64,000 nucleotides of DNA, from NCBI GenBank assembly GCA_902556425.1, contig CACDWG010000007.1, positions 1-64,000 on the forward strand, written 5' to 3'. Source of the DNA: UBA4421 sp002704225 (GTDB taxonomy: Bacteria > Pseudomonadota > Gammaproteobacteria > Pseudomonadales > Azotimanducaceae). This document shows positions 48,651-57,234 of the stretch, one piece after another. Under the pieces are notes generated by a model. That model was not told the origin of the DNA, did not search any database, and saw only the letters and a program-made list of their open reading frames with translations. Each line of letters starts with the position of its first letter. Within the stretch, counting starts at the first letter, position 1. The position numbers were made by a program, and so were the translations under genes.

Positions 48651-50837
48651 TTGGACATCTCGCATATCCTTGATGGACTCAACGAATCCCAACGCGACGC
48701 CGTATCTGCGCCCCTTTCCAATGCGTTGGTGATAGCGGGTGCTGGCAGCGGCAAGACCCGTGTGTTGGTGCATCGTATTGCGTGGTTGATCGATGTGGAG
48801 GGGGTTTCGCCTCATGGCATCCTTGCGGTGACGTTTACCAACAAGGCGGCGGCGGAGCTGCGCGCCCGTACCGAGTCGTTGCTCAATGTGTCGGCTCGTT
48901 CCATGTGGGTCGGCACCTTTCACGGCTTGGCTCATCGACTGCTGCGCGTGCATTGGGCCGAGGCCAAACTGCCCCAGAATTTCCAGATTATCGACGGTGA
49001 CGATCAGGTTCGACTAATCAAACGCATCATGAAGGCCCAAGATATTGATGAGAAAAAGTGGCCTGCCCGTCAAGCCGCTTGGTTTATTAATAGCCAAAAA
49101 GACGAAGGTAAGCGCGCCCGTGAAGTAGCCGATGGAGAAGACCTGTACCAGATCACCCACAAACGCATCTATCAAGCCTATGAAGAAGCCTGTGATGAAG
49201 GCGGTTTGCTGGACTTTGCGGAACTGCTGCTGCGATCCCATGAACTGTGGCTTAACGATGCCAATCTGTTAGCGCACTACCAACAGCGTTTTTCACACTT
49301 GCTGGTGGACGAGTTTCAAGACACCAATACCATCCAGTACGCTTGGTTGCGCGTGCTCGCCGGTCAAACCGGCAAGGTCATGGCGGTGGGCGATGACGAT
49401 CAATCCATCTACGGCTGGCGTGGCGCGAAGATTGAGAATATTCATCAATTTACCGAAGACTTTACCGATGTTGCCACCGTGCGCCTTGAGCAAAACTACC
49501 GCTCAACGCAAACGATATTGGATGCTGCCAATGGGCTAATTCAACGCAATACGAACCGGCTCGGAAAAGAATTGTGGTCCCAGGGCAATAAGGGCGAGCC
49601 GATCAAGGTCTATGCGGGATTCAACGATCTGGACGAGGCTCGTTTCATTGCTGAGCGAATCCAACAGTGGGTAGAAGACGGCGGCAGTGCCAACGAAGCC
49701 GCAATTCTGTATCGATCCAATGCCCAATCTAGGGTATTGGAAGAAGCCCTGCTGCGGTTAAACATTCCATACCAGATCTACGGAGGGCAGCGCTTTTTTG
49801 AACGTGCTGAGATCAAGAACGCCCTCGCCTATATGCGTCTGATGGAAGACCGCCATTCTGACCCTGCCTTCGAACGAGTCGTGAATACACCGACCCGAGG
49901 CATTGGCGACAAAACTCTAGAGGGCATTCGCCAGTTGGCTCGGACGAATCAAACGTCTTTGTGGCAGGCCGCAAAGGACGGCCTTGCGGGCGGCACATTT
50001 ACCGCCCGCGTGAACGGCGCTGTGGGTGGTTTTGTGGCATTGATTGACGAAATGGCCCACGCCGTTGCGCCTATGCAGCTCGATGAGCTTGCCGACCACA
50101 TTCTTGAAGCCAGCGGGTTGATGGATTTTCACAGCCAGGAACGTGGTGAGCGCGGCTTAGCCCGCAAAGAAAATTTGCAGGAATTGGTGTCGGCTTGCCG
50201 GCAATTCAGCGGCGATTTGATGTTCCCCTTTGAAGACAGCGACCGCGCCGAAGTCAGCGTGCTGCAAGAATTTCTCGACCAAATGACCTTAAACGCAGGC
50301 GATCGGCAAAGCGCGCAAGGTCCCAGCGTGCAGATGATGACCCTGCACTCGGCTAAGGGCTTGGAATTTCCCCTGGTGTTCTTGGGCGGCATGGAAGAGG
50401 GATTGTTCCCCCATCGCATGTCCTCAGAGGAACCCGGCCGCCTCGAAGAAGAGCGGCGACTGGCCTACGTGGGAATCACTCGGGCCATGCAGGAGCTGTA
50501 CCTGACCTACGCTGAAAGCCGCCGTTTGCACGGGCAGGACAGCTACAATCGGCCAAGCCGATTTTTGCTGGAAATACCCCAAGATCTGCTGTCAGAGGTG
50601 CGGATGAAAGCCAGCACCCAAAGCCTCTTCAGTGGCGGTTATGCCAGTGGCGGGGGTTTGCTCGAAGAGTCCGCCAACGGTATGCGCATGGGACAGCGGG
50701 TCATGCACGGTAAGTATGGCGAAGGCGTCGTGCTGCAGTTTGAAGGCAATGGCGAACGCGCCAAGGTACAAGTGAACTTTGCCGAGGGTGCGAAGTGGCT
50801 GATGGTTGGCTATGCCAATCTTCAAGTAATGGATTAA
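48651..50837 (+). CDS. uvrD: UvrD, DNA helicase II
   Basis: SF1A 3'-5' helicase acting in nucleotide-excision and mismatch repair. 728 aa from a TTG start (MDISHILDGLNESQRDAVSA is the standard beginning). Motifs: Walker A GAGSGKT; DEFQDTN; GDDDQSIYGWRGA; LEQNYRST; TLHSAKGLEFPLVFLGGMEE; EERRLAYVGITRA. The C-terminal Tudor-like part (MRMGQRVMHGKYGEGVVLQF) is present. No LexA box was seen upstream. Confidence 0.97.
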   Translation: MDISHILDGLNESQRDAVSAPLSNALVIAGAGSGKTRVLVHRIAWLIDVEGVSPHGILAVTFTNKAAAELRARTESLLNVSARSMWVGTFHGLAHRLLRVHWAEAKLPQNFQIIDGDDQVRLIKRIMKAQDIDEKKWPARQAAWFINSQKDEGKRAREVADGEDLYQITHKRIYQAYEEACDEGGLLDFAELLLRSHELWLNDANLLAHYQQRFSHLLVDEFQDTNTIQYAWLRVLAGQTGKVMAVGDDDQSIYGWRGAKIENIHQFTEDFTDVATVRLEQNYRSTQTILDAANGLIQRNTNRLGKELWSQGNKGEPIKVYAGFNDLDEARFIAERIQQWVEDGGSANEAAILYRSNAQSRVLEEALLRLNIPYQIYGGQRFFERAEIKNALAYMRLMEDRHSDPAFERVVNTPTRGIGDKTLEGIRQLARTNQTSLWQAAKDGLAGGTFTARVNGAVGGFVALIDEMAHAVAPMQLDELADHILEASGLMDFHSQERGERGLARKENLQELVSACRQFSGDLMFPFEDSDRAEVSVLQEFLDQMTLNAGDRQSAQGPSVQMMTLHSAKGLEFPLVFLGGMEEGLFPHRMSSEEPGRLEEERRLAYVGITRAMQELYLTYAESRRLHGQDSYNRPSRFLLEIPQDLLSEVRMKASTQSLFSGGYASGGGLLEESANGMRMGQRVMHGKYGEGVVLQFEGNGERAKVQVNFAEGAKWLMVGYANLQVMD

Positions 50838-50857
50838 CGCAAGGGGGGAACGCCATC

Positions 50858-52003
50858 ATGAAACACCAACACACGCAAAAACGGATGGTCAGATTGTTTG
50901 CCGGTCTGTGGCTGACGCTGATGCTAGCAGCCTGCACGCCGGCTCAGGAATCCACGCAAGGCGCGGCTCAGTCTGGCGCAGCGGACGCACAGGTCTATCA
51001 GTGGAAAATGATCACCACCTGGCCCAAGAATCTTCCGGGTCTCGGTGCGGCGCCAGAACGGTTAGCCGATCGCCTGCGGGTGATGAGCAATGGTCGGCTG
51101 GACATCAAAGTCTATGGTGCTGGCGAACTGGTGGGTGCGCTGGAAGTGTTTGATGCCGTTTCCCAAGGCACCGCCCAGATGGGCCACGGTGCAGCCTATT
51201 ATTGGCGCGGCAAAAATCCAGCCGCCGCCATGTTCGCTACGGTGCCCTTTGGCATGAACGCCCAAGAAATGAATGGCTGGCTTCATTACGGCGGCGGCAT
51301 GGAACTGTGGCGGGAACTCTACGCCCAGTTCAATTTGGTGCCCTTTGCCGCAGGGAACTCTGGTGTGCAGATGGCGGGCTGGTTCAACAAAGAAATCAAT
51401 TCCATCGATGACCTGCAAGGTCTGAAAATGCGCATACCTGGCATTGGTGGCGAGGTGCTTTCCCGAGCCGGAGGCGTACCCGTTGTTCTGCCCGGCGGCG
51501 AAATTTTCACCGCGCTGCAAACCGGGGTTATCGACGCAACAGAGTGGGTGGGTCCTTATAACGACTTAGCCTTTTCACTGCACACCGCGGCCAAGTACTA
51601 CTACTACCCCGGGTGGCACGAGCCCGGTCCTACTTTAGAAGCCTTTGTGAACAAAGAGGCTTGGGAAGCACTGCCGCCAGATCTGCAAGCCATGGTTGAA
51701 TCCGCCACCCAGGGGATTAACGACGACATGCTCAGCGAGTTCACCGCCCGAAACAATGCCGCGCTGGACACACTGATCAACGAGCACGACGTGCAGTTGC
51801 GACGCCTGCCCGATGACGTGATCGAAGCGTTACGCCTCGCCTCGGCAGAGGTTGTCGCGGAAATTGCCGATGCTGATCCCCTGGCGAAACGCATTTACGA
51901 TTCGTATATGACCTTTCTTCGGGACGTTCGCCGCTACACCAGCATCAGTGAGCAGGCGTACTTGAACGTTCGTGAAGAATCGTCGTTGGATCAAGCAGAG
52001 TAG
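50858..52003 (+). CDS. dctP: TRAP transporter solute-binding lipoprotein (DctP family)
   Basis: Periplasmic receptor of a TRAP uptake system. ATG 50858 has a strong AAGGGGGG site. The lipoprotein signal (LTLMLAACTPAQ) anchors it to the membrane. DctP signatures: AERL-like APERLADRLRVMSNGRLDIK, LKMRIPGIGGEVLSRAGGVP and ATEWVGPYNDLAFSLHTAAK. The YYYYPGWHEPGPTLE segment resembles receptors for 2-oxo acids or lactate (TakP-like), a guess at substrate. Its membrane partners dctQM lie 0.8 kb away on the opposite strand, which is unusual. Confidence 0.9.
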   Translation: MKHQHTQKRMVRLFAGLWLTLMLAACTPAQESTQGAAQSGAADAQVYQWKMITTWPKNLPGLGAAPERLADRLRVMSNGRLDIKVYGAGELVGALEVFDAVSQGTAQMGHGAAYYWRGKNPAAAMFATVPFGMNAQEMNGWLHYGGGMELWRELYAQFNLVPFAAGNSGVQMAGWFNKEINSIDDLQGLKMRIPGIGGEVLSRAGGVPVVLPGGEIFTALQTGVIDATEWVGPYNDLAFSLHTAAKYYYYPGWHEPGPTLEAFVNKEAWEALPPDLQAMVESATQGINDDMLSEFTARNNAALDTLINEHDVQLRRLPDDVIEALRLASAEVVAEIADADPLAKRIYDSYMTFLRDVRRYTSISEQAYLNVREESSLDQAE

Positions 52004-52005
52004 TT

Positions 52006-52833
52006 ATGGAACTGAAGAACACCGAATACGAAGTAGACGCCAAGGGCATCGCGATTATTTGGCTCAATCGGCCCCAGCGTATGAATGCGTGGACAGGCCG
52101 GCTGCACACGGAATATCGCTACCTGCTGCAGCAGGCCAATGACGATGATGCGGTGCGTGCCATCGTGGTTACTGGGCGGGGCAAGGGCTTCTGTGTGGGC
52201 GGCGACAGCCAAGCACTCAGCGGTCATGCCGATCGTGGCGCATACAACCCGGGCATCAGTGCGGACATCGCTAAACCGGGATTCGGTACTTATGAGCATT
52301 TTGACGCGTCTTTCGCTTACCACTTTGGTCTGAATAAGCCCGTGATTGCGGCCATGAACGGACCGGCAGCAGGGGTTGGCTTGGCGCTGGCGTGTTTTGC
52401 TGACCTACGATTTGCCGTGCCGGGCGTTAAATTTACCACCGCTCACGGCAAGTTGAACCTGCCGGCGGAATACGGGCTGTCGTGGATGCTGCCGAAAATT
52501 GTTGGTCTTGGACGTGCCAATGATCTGCTGTTGACCAGTCGAGTCTTCACCAGCGATGAAGCCCTGCAGCTTGGCTTTGTGAACCAGATTTTTGAGCCGA
52601 CAGATCTTGTGGAACAAACCCTCGCCTACGCGCATCAGTTGGTTACCAGCGTATCGCCGAATTCCCTGCGTCAGACCCGATGGCAGATTTACAAGGACCT
52701 GCACCGGGACGTGGCCAGTTCGGTGATCGAATCCGAACGCCTGATTGAGGACATGGCAACAGAAGAAGACTTCAAGGAAGGCATTGCTGCCTTAGTTGAA
52801 AAGCGGCCACCGAACTGGCCTTCGGTACGTTAG
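52006..52833 (+). CDS. Enoyl-CoA hydratase/isomerase-family protein
   Basis: A 275-aa crotonase-fold enzyme acting on acyl-CoA thioesters. Visible: IAIIWLNRPQRMNAWTGRL (CoA-binding start), FCVGGDSQALS (oxyanion-hole region) and GPAAGVGLALACFADLRFAV. The first catalytic Glu of canonical hydratases (GGGxE) is Ala here, while the second is kept in LPAEYGLSWMLPKIVG. This pattern is seen in crotonase relatives that are not standard beta-oxidation hydratases; the substrate is unknown. It starts 2 nt after dctP and is almost certainly co-transcribed, so it may process the transported compound. Confidence 0.88.
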   Translation: MELKNTEYEVDAKGIAIIWLNRPQRMNAWTGRLHTEYRYLLQQANDDDAVRAIVVTGRGKGFCVGGDSQALSGHADRGAYNPGISADIAKPGFGTYEHFDASFAYHFGLNKPVIAAMNGPAAGVGLALACFADLRFAVPGVKFTTAHGKLNLPAEYGLSWMLPKIVGLGRANDLLLTSRVFTSDEALQLGFVNQIFEPTDLVEQTLAYAHQLVTSVSPNSLRQTRWQIYKDLHRDVASSVIESERLIEDMATEEDFKEGIAALVEKRPPNWPSVR

Positions 52834-52845
52834 GACAAACTCGGA

Positions 52846-54204
52846 CTAGAGCTGAGAGGGCAACCACGTCGCCAGACTGGGCCAAACCAGCAGGGCCGCA
52901 AGCAGCGCCAGCTGCAGCCCGATAAAGGGCAGTACGCCACGATAAATCTCGCCAGTAGTGACCTGTGGCGGTGCGACACCGCGCAAATAGAACAGAGCGA
53001 AACCGAAGGGCGGCGTTAAAAATGATGTTTGTAGATTGACCGCAATCAGCACACCCAGCCAGATCGGATCCACCCCCATGGCCATCAGTACCGGGCCGAC
53101 AATGGGCACAACCACGAAGGTAATTTCGATAAAATCGAGAATGAACCCCAGCAAGAAGATCACCAGCATGACAATGCCCAAGGCTCCCCACATGCCACCG
53201 GGCATTTGGGCAAACAATGCCTGAACCATTTCATCGCCGCCGTAGCCGCGAAAGACCAAGGAAAAAATCGACGCGCCAACGAGAATGAAAAACACCATGC
53301 CGGTGGTGGACAGTGTGGCACTCCCTACCTCGGATAATACCCGTTGGTTGACGCGCCCATAGGAAAGACCTAACAACAGGGCGCCGAAAGCACCGACGCC
53401 GGCGGCCTCGGTAGGTGTCGCGTAGCCGCCTAAAATTGCACCCAGTACTGCGACGATCAGCAGCAGTGGTGGTGCCAACGCGCCCAACACCGGGGCCAGT
53501 GCCACATCATCGGCACGCTCGGCAGGTGGCATGGACTGTGGCGCGATGATGACCCGCACCAAGATGTATCCCAAATACAGGCCCACCAAACACAATCCCG
53601 GAATGATCGCGCCGGCAAACAGGTCACCGACGGAAATCGATTTGGGGGCAAATATGCCCATACTCAGCTGCGCCTGCTGATAGCCGTTGGACAGTACGTC
53701 GCCCAACAGCACCAGGGCGATGGACGGCGGAATGATTTGTCCCAAGGTGCCAGTGGCGCATATGGTGCCCGTAGCCAAACTGGCGGGATACCCCCGCTGA
53801 AGCATGATGGGCAGAGACATCAGTCCCATGGTGACCACGGTAGCGCCCACAATGCCTGTGCTGGCGGCCATGAGCATGCCCACCAGAATAACGGTGATGG
53901 CCAAGCCGCCTCGGTATCGTCCTAACAAATTGGATAGGTTGGATAGCAGGTCTTCAGCGATGCGGGTTTTTTCCAGTAAGACACCCATAAAGACGAAGAG
54001 TGGCACCGCTATCAGGGTTTGATTGGTGATGATGCCGAACAGTCTGCCAGCGGCGAAGCCCAAGTCCGCAGGGTTGAACGCGCCGGTCAGAGTTCCCACG
54101 AAGGCAAAGATCAAGGCTACGCCGGCTAGGGTGAGTGCGACCGGATAACCGGCCAGTAGCGCTGCAAAAGCCATCGCAAATAAAGCCAAGGGCGTCAGAT
54201 TCAT
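52846..54204 (-). CDS. dctM: TRAP transporter large permease (DctM)
   Basis: A 452-aa, about 12-helix membrane protein that carries out the sodium-coupled transport step. Typical segments: ALLAGYPVALTLAGVALIFA, IPPSIALVLLGDVLSNGYQQ and a C-terminal FLTPPFGFALFYLRGVAPPQ. Overlaps dctQ by 4 nt (ATGA). It converges with the hydratase-like gene, 12 nt apart. With dctQ and the + strand dctP it would make a complete tripartite TRAP system. Confidence 0.94.
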   Translation of the reverse strand: MNLTPLALFAMAFAALLAGYPVALTLAGVALIFAFVGTLTGAFNPADLGFAAGRLFGIITNQTLIAVPLFVFMGVLLEKTRIAEDLLSNLSNLLGRYRGGLAITVILVGMLMAASTGIVGATVVTMGLMSLPIMLQRGYPASLATGTICATGTLGQIIPPSIALVLLGDVLSNGYQQAQLSMGIFAPKSISVGDLFAGAIIPGLCLVGLYLGYILVRVIIAPQSMPPAERADDVALAPVLGALAPPLLLIVAVLGAILGGYATPTEAAGVGAFGALLLGLSYGRVNQRVLSEVGSATLSTTGMVFFILVGASIFSLVFRGYGGDEMVQALFAQMPGGMWGALGIVMLVIFLLGFILDFIEITFVVVPIVGPVLMAMGVDPIWLGVLIAVNLQTSFLTPPFGFALFYLRGVAPPQVTTGEIYRGVLPFIGLQLALLAALLVWPSLATWLPSQL

Positions 54205-54707
54205 GTTTGGTACTTCGCCAGTAAGATGGATGCAATACCGGCGATTCCTTGAAAGATCAGCAGCACGCCGGTCAGTGGAATCAGTGTTTTGAGCAGAAAT
54301 ACAGCTGGTATGCCACCAACTTCGGCGGAACCTTCCAGAATCCGCCAGCTATTGCCGACATAGGGTAGGCTGACCCAGACCATAAACCCGGCAACCGGTA
54401 ACAAAAAAAGTATGTGGCCAGCCAGATCGATCCACCCTTGCTGATCGGGTGTGAGACGGCTGTAAAAAATATCGACGCGCACATGGGTGTTTTCACCGAC
54501 GCCAAGGGCGATGGCAAGCATAAAGAATGCGCCGTGCAGGTACATGACGCTTTCCTGCAGTAGCACGCCACCGGTGTTTAAGGCGTAGCGGAGAATCACG
54601 ATGGCAAAGGTCAGAAGCACCATGGCGAGGGCCAACCAACGTAACGGGCGAACGACTGCGTTCGCCAGCGTACTGAGATGAGTGAGTAGTTGCAGAAGCG
54701 TCACCAC
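54201..54707 (-). CDS. dctQ: TRAP transporter small permease (DctQ)
   Basis: A 168-aa four-helix protein bridging the receptor and DctM. GTG start one base after the ubiA stop. Features: LALAMVLLTFAIVILRYALN, LQESVMYLHGAFFMLAIALG, ENTHVRVDIFYSRLTPDQQG, all typical of DctQ. Translation is probably coupled to ubiA upstream, an odd partner for a transporter. Confidence 0.92.
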   Translation of the reverse strand: MVTLLQLLTHLSTLANAVVRPLRWLALAMVLLTFAIVILRYALNTGGVLLQESVMYLHGAFFMLAIALGVGENTHVRVDIFYSRLTPDQQGWIDLAGHILFLLPVAGFMVWVSLPYVGNSWRILEGSAEVGGIPAVFLLKTLIPLTGVLLIFQGIAGIASILLAKYQT

Positions 54708-54708
54708 C

Positions 54709-55650
54709 CTACCCCAGTGTCACTTCGATCAACGTGGACGTGAGTAAGGCGACGCCGACCCAAATGTTGTTCTTGAAGGCGGCAAAGCAGCCTTCACGGC
54801 TGCGGTCACGAATCAGGCGTTGCTGATAGGCAAAGAGGCCGGTGGCAACGATGAGTCCGATGAAGAACGCATTCTGGTAATCCAGACTAACCCCCAATAG
54901 AAACCAGGTGCCTAATGCCAGGCTTTGCAGCAGGCAGATCATCAGTCGATCCAGGTCGCCGAATAAAATCGCCGTACTCTTGATGCCTACGACGAGGTCG
55001 TCGTCACGGTCTACCATGGCGTATTCGGTGTCGTAGGCCACGATCCAGAACAATGAACCAATAAACAGCAGTCCGGCCTCGCTTGGCACACCCAATCCTT
55101 GGGCAGACCATGCCATCAGTATGCCCCAACTGAACGCGGCTCCGAGTACCACCTGAGGCAAATGAGTATGGCGTTTCATAAAGGGGTAAATCACCGCCAG
55201 TCCCAAGCCTGCAAAGGCGAGTAGCTGGGTCGTCGTATTCAAAAATAGGATCAAGACCCCAGACCCCGCCACCAATCCGATGAACAAGCTCAGCGCCTGC
55301 TGCTCGTTGATCGCCCCGGTAACCAGCGGGCGATCCTGGGTGCGTTTGACGGCGCCGTCCACGTTTCTGTCGGCGAAGTCGTTAATGACACAGCCCGCGC
55401 TGCGCATGGTGAAGGTCCCGACGGTGAAAATCACGATCAGAGTCAGGGGTGGTATGCCGTCCGCTGCCATGACCAATGCCGCTAGCGTTGGCCAGAGTAA
55501 CAACAGGGTGCCCACGGGCCGATCGAGCCGCATCAGGCGCAAATAATCTTGCAATGAGGCAGAGGGTGTTTGGGTGGTCAAAACGTCTGTGAATCCAACG
55601 GGTGAAGACTGAGAGTGTATTGATTTCCCGAAGACACCTCCACCAGACAA
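54709..55650 (-). CDS. ubiA: UbiA, 4-hydroxybenzoate polyprenyltransferase
   Basis: Inner-membrane enzyme attaching the polyprenyl chain in ubiquinone synthesis. 313 aa with about eight helices. First Asp-rich motif: CVINDFADRNVDGAVKRTQD (NDxxDxxxD); second: YDTEYAMVDRDDDLVVGIKS. Core start DYLRLMRLDRPVGTLLLLWP. The N-terminus is about 28 residues longer than typical, so a later start (for example the TTG near 55581) is possible. The first gene of a run with dctQM and divergent from rubredoxin; ubiC, often adjacent, is absent. Confidence 0.93.
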   Translation of the reverse strand: MSGGGVFGKSIHSQSSPVGFTDVLTTQTPSASLQDYLRLMRLDRPVGTLLLLWPTLAALVMAADGIPPLTLIVIFTVGTFTMRSAGCVINDFADRNVDGAVKRTQDRPLVTGAINEQQALSLFIGLVAGSGVLILFLNTTTQLLAFAGLGLAVIYPFMKRHTHLPQVVLGAAFSWGILMAWSAQGLGVPSEAGLLFIGSLFWIVAYDTEYAMVDRDDDLVVGIKSTAILFGDLDRLMICLLQSLALGTWFLLGVSLDYQNAFFIGLIVATGLFAYQQRLIRDRSREGCFAAFKNNIWVGVALLTSTLIEVTLG

Positions 55651-55755
55651 AGGCGGTTCTGGCGACGCTGAGATGAGCGATGAGCGTTGCTTTTTTTCGG
55701 TGCTGTCTATAGCGTACGGCGCTTTTGCGACAACGACAAAGTGAGCACGTTAACG

Positions 55756-55923
55756 ATGAAAAAATGGCAATGCATTGTGTGCGGCTGGATTTACGACGAA
55801 GCCGAAGGCTATGAAGACGAGGGCGTGGCGGCCGGTACGACTTGGGATGATGTTGATGAGGACTTTATTTGCCCAGAATGTGGTGTTGGCAAGGCAGATT
55901 TCGAGATGATCGAAATCGGTTGA
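55756..55923 (+). CDS. rubA: Rubredoxin
   Basis: A 55-aa electron carrier with a single iron held by four Cys. Both CxxC knuckles are present: CIVCGWIYDEAEGYEDEGVA and FICPECGVGKADF. ATG 55756 gives the normal length and is preferred over the upstream in-frame start at 55687. Rubredoxin next to ubiA is a common order in marine and pseudomonad-like gammaproteobacteria. Confidence 0.95.
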   Translation: MKKWQCIVCGWIYDEAEGYEDEGVAAGTTWDDVDEDFICPECGVGKADFEMIEIG

Positions 55924-55962
55924 GCTATAGTCGGGCGACTGCATCGAGCTATTGGGGGTAGC

Positions 55963-57234
55963 GTGAGCCTGACACAACGAATTCTAATCGCCATGGGCGT
56001 CGGCATAAGCCTCGGCGCACTCCTTCAATGGCTGGCACTGCCACAAGATCACCTATTTAACGCCGTTGTTCTCAATGGGTTCATTGATGGCGGCGGCCGC
56101 ATCTTCATTGCCCTGTTGAAAATGCTGGTTGTGCCCTTGGTGTTCGTTTCCCTTGTGTGTGGCGCGGCGAGTCTTGGTGATACCGGTAGCGTTGGCCGGT
56201 TAGGCGGTAAAACGATCGGTCTGTATTTGGTGACCACAGCAGTTGCAGTGTCCTTGGCCATGTTGATCGCGCTGACTACCGACCCCGGGCTTGGTGGAGA
56301 AAGCGCCAGCGGTATGGCGTCGGCATCGACCTTTGAGCCTAAGACGGCTCCCAGCGTGAAAGACACGTTCGTCAACGTGGTCCCGAGCAATCCCATCGCC
56401 GCCATGGCCGATGGCAAAATGCTTCAGGTGATTTTGTTTGCCCTACTGTTCGGGCTGGCCTTGAGCAAAGCGGGTGCCAGCGGCGAAAAATTGCGCGGTT
56501 TCTTTTCAGATCTCAATGACGTCATGATGCGGCTGATTTCAATGATTATTGCTCTGACGCCCATCGGGGTGTTTTGTTTGATGACTCAGCTTGGGGCAAC
56601 GTTAGGCTTGGCAGAAATTGCCAAAGTCGCCATGTACTTTGCCACCATCGTCATCGCTCTGTTGGTGCATGCTTCCTTGGTCTATCCATTGCTGCTGAAA
56701 ACGCTGACGGGTCTGAATCCCTTGGTATTCCTCCGCAAGATGCGTGAGGCGCTGCTCGTCGCGTTTTCCACCTCGTCCAGCGGCGCGACGTTGCCGGTGA
56801 CCCTGCGTACGGTGGAACACAAGCTGGGCGTGCAAAATAATGTGGCGTCCTTTGCGGTTCCTCTAGGCGCGACCATCAACATGGACGGCACCGCCATCAT
56901 GCAGGGTGTTGCCACGGTGTTTATTGCACAGTTTTACGGCATCGACCTTGGGTTAAGTGCCCTACTGACCGTGGTGCTCACGGCGACATTGGCCTCGATT
57001 GGTACCGCAGCGGTTCCTGGAGTGGGTTTGATCACACTGACCCTGGTGCTTGATCAAGTGGGTTTACCGGTTGAGGGTATCGCGCTGATCATTGGCGTTG
57101 ATCGATTGCTCGACATGTTGCGTACTGCGGTCAATGTGACCGGTGATGCCACGGTAGCCACCATTGTCGCATCCAGCGAAGGCCAGTTGGATCGTGAGGT
57201 CTTTGGCGCGCCAGAGGCGCCAACGGGGTCTTAA
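55963..57234 (+). CDS. Dicarboxylate/amino acid:cation symporter (DAACS family)
   Basis: A 423-aa sodium- or proton-coupled carrier of the GltP/DctA/GltPh fold. GTG start. Signatures: the Ser-rich hairpin FSTSSSGATLPVTLR, the substrate/ion site GATINMDGTAIMQGVATVFI and NVTGDATVATIVASSEG. The specific substrate (glutamate, aspartate, C4-dicarboxylate or serine) cannot be read from sequence. Its stop and that of recG share the same TTAA, an end-to-end overlap of 4 nt. Confidence 0.93.
   Translation: MSLTQRILIAMGVGISLGALLQWLALPQDHLFNAVVLNGFIDGGGRIFIALLKMLVVPLVFVSLVCGAASLGDTGSVGRLGGKTIGLYLVTTAVAVSLAMLIALTTDPGLGGESASGMASASTFEPKTAPSVKDTFVNVVPSNPIAAMADGKMLQVILFALLFGLALSKAGASGEKLRGFFSDLNDVMMRLISMIIALTPIGVFCLMTQLGATLGLAEIAKVAMYFATIVIALLVHASLVYPLLLKTLTGLNPLVFLRKMREALLVAFSTSSSGATLPVTLRTVEHKLGVQNNVASFAVPLGATINMDGTAIMQGVATVFIAQFYGIDLGLSALLTVVLTATLASIGTAAVPGVGLITLTLVLDQVGLPVEGIALIIGVDRLLDMLRTAVNVTGDATVATIVASSEGQLDREVFGAPEAPTGS

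Noticed and set aside
57231..57234. Shared TTAA stop between the symporter and recG as a sign of fusion or antisense control
   Set aside because: End-to-end stop overlaps are common between convergent genes; nothing else supports a special role.
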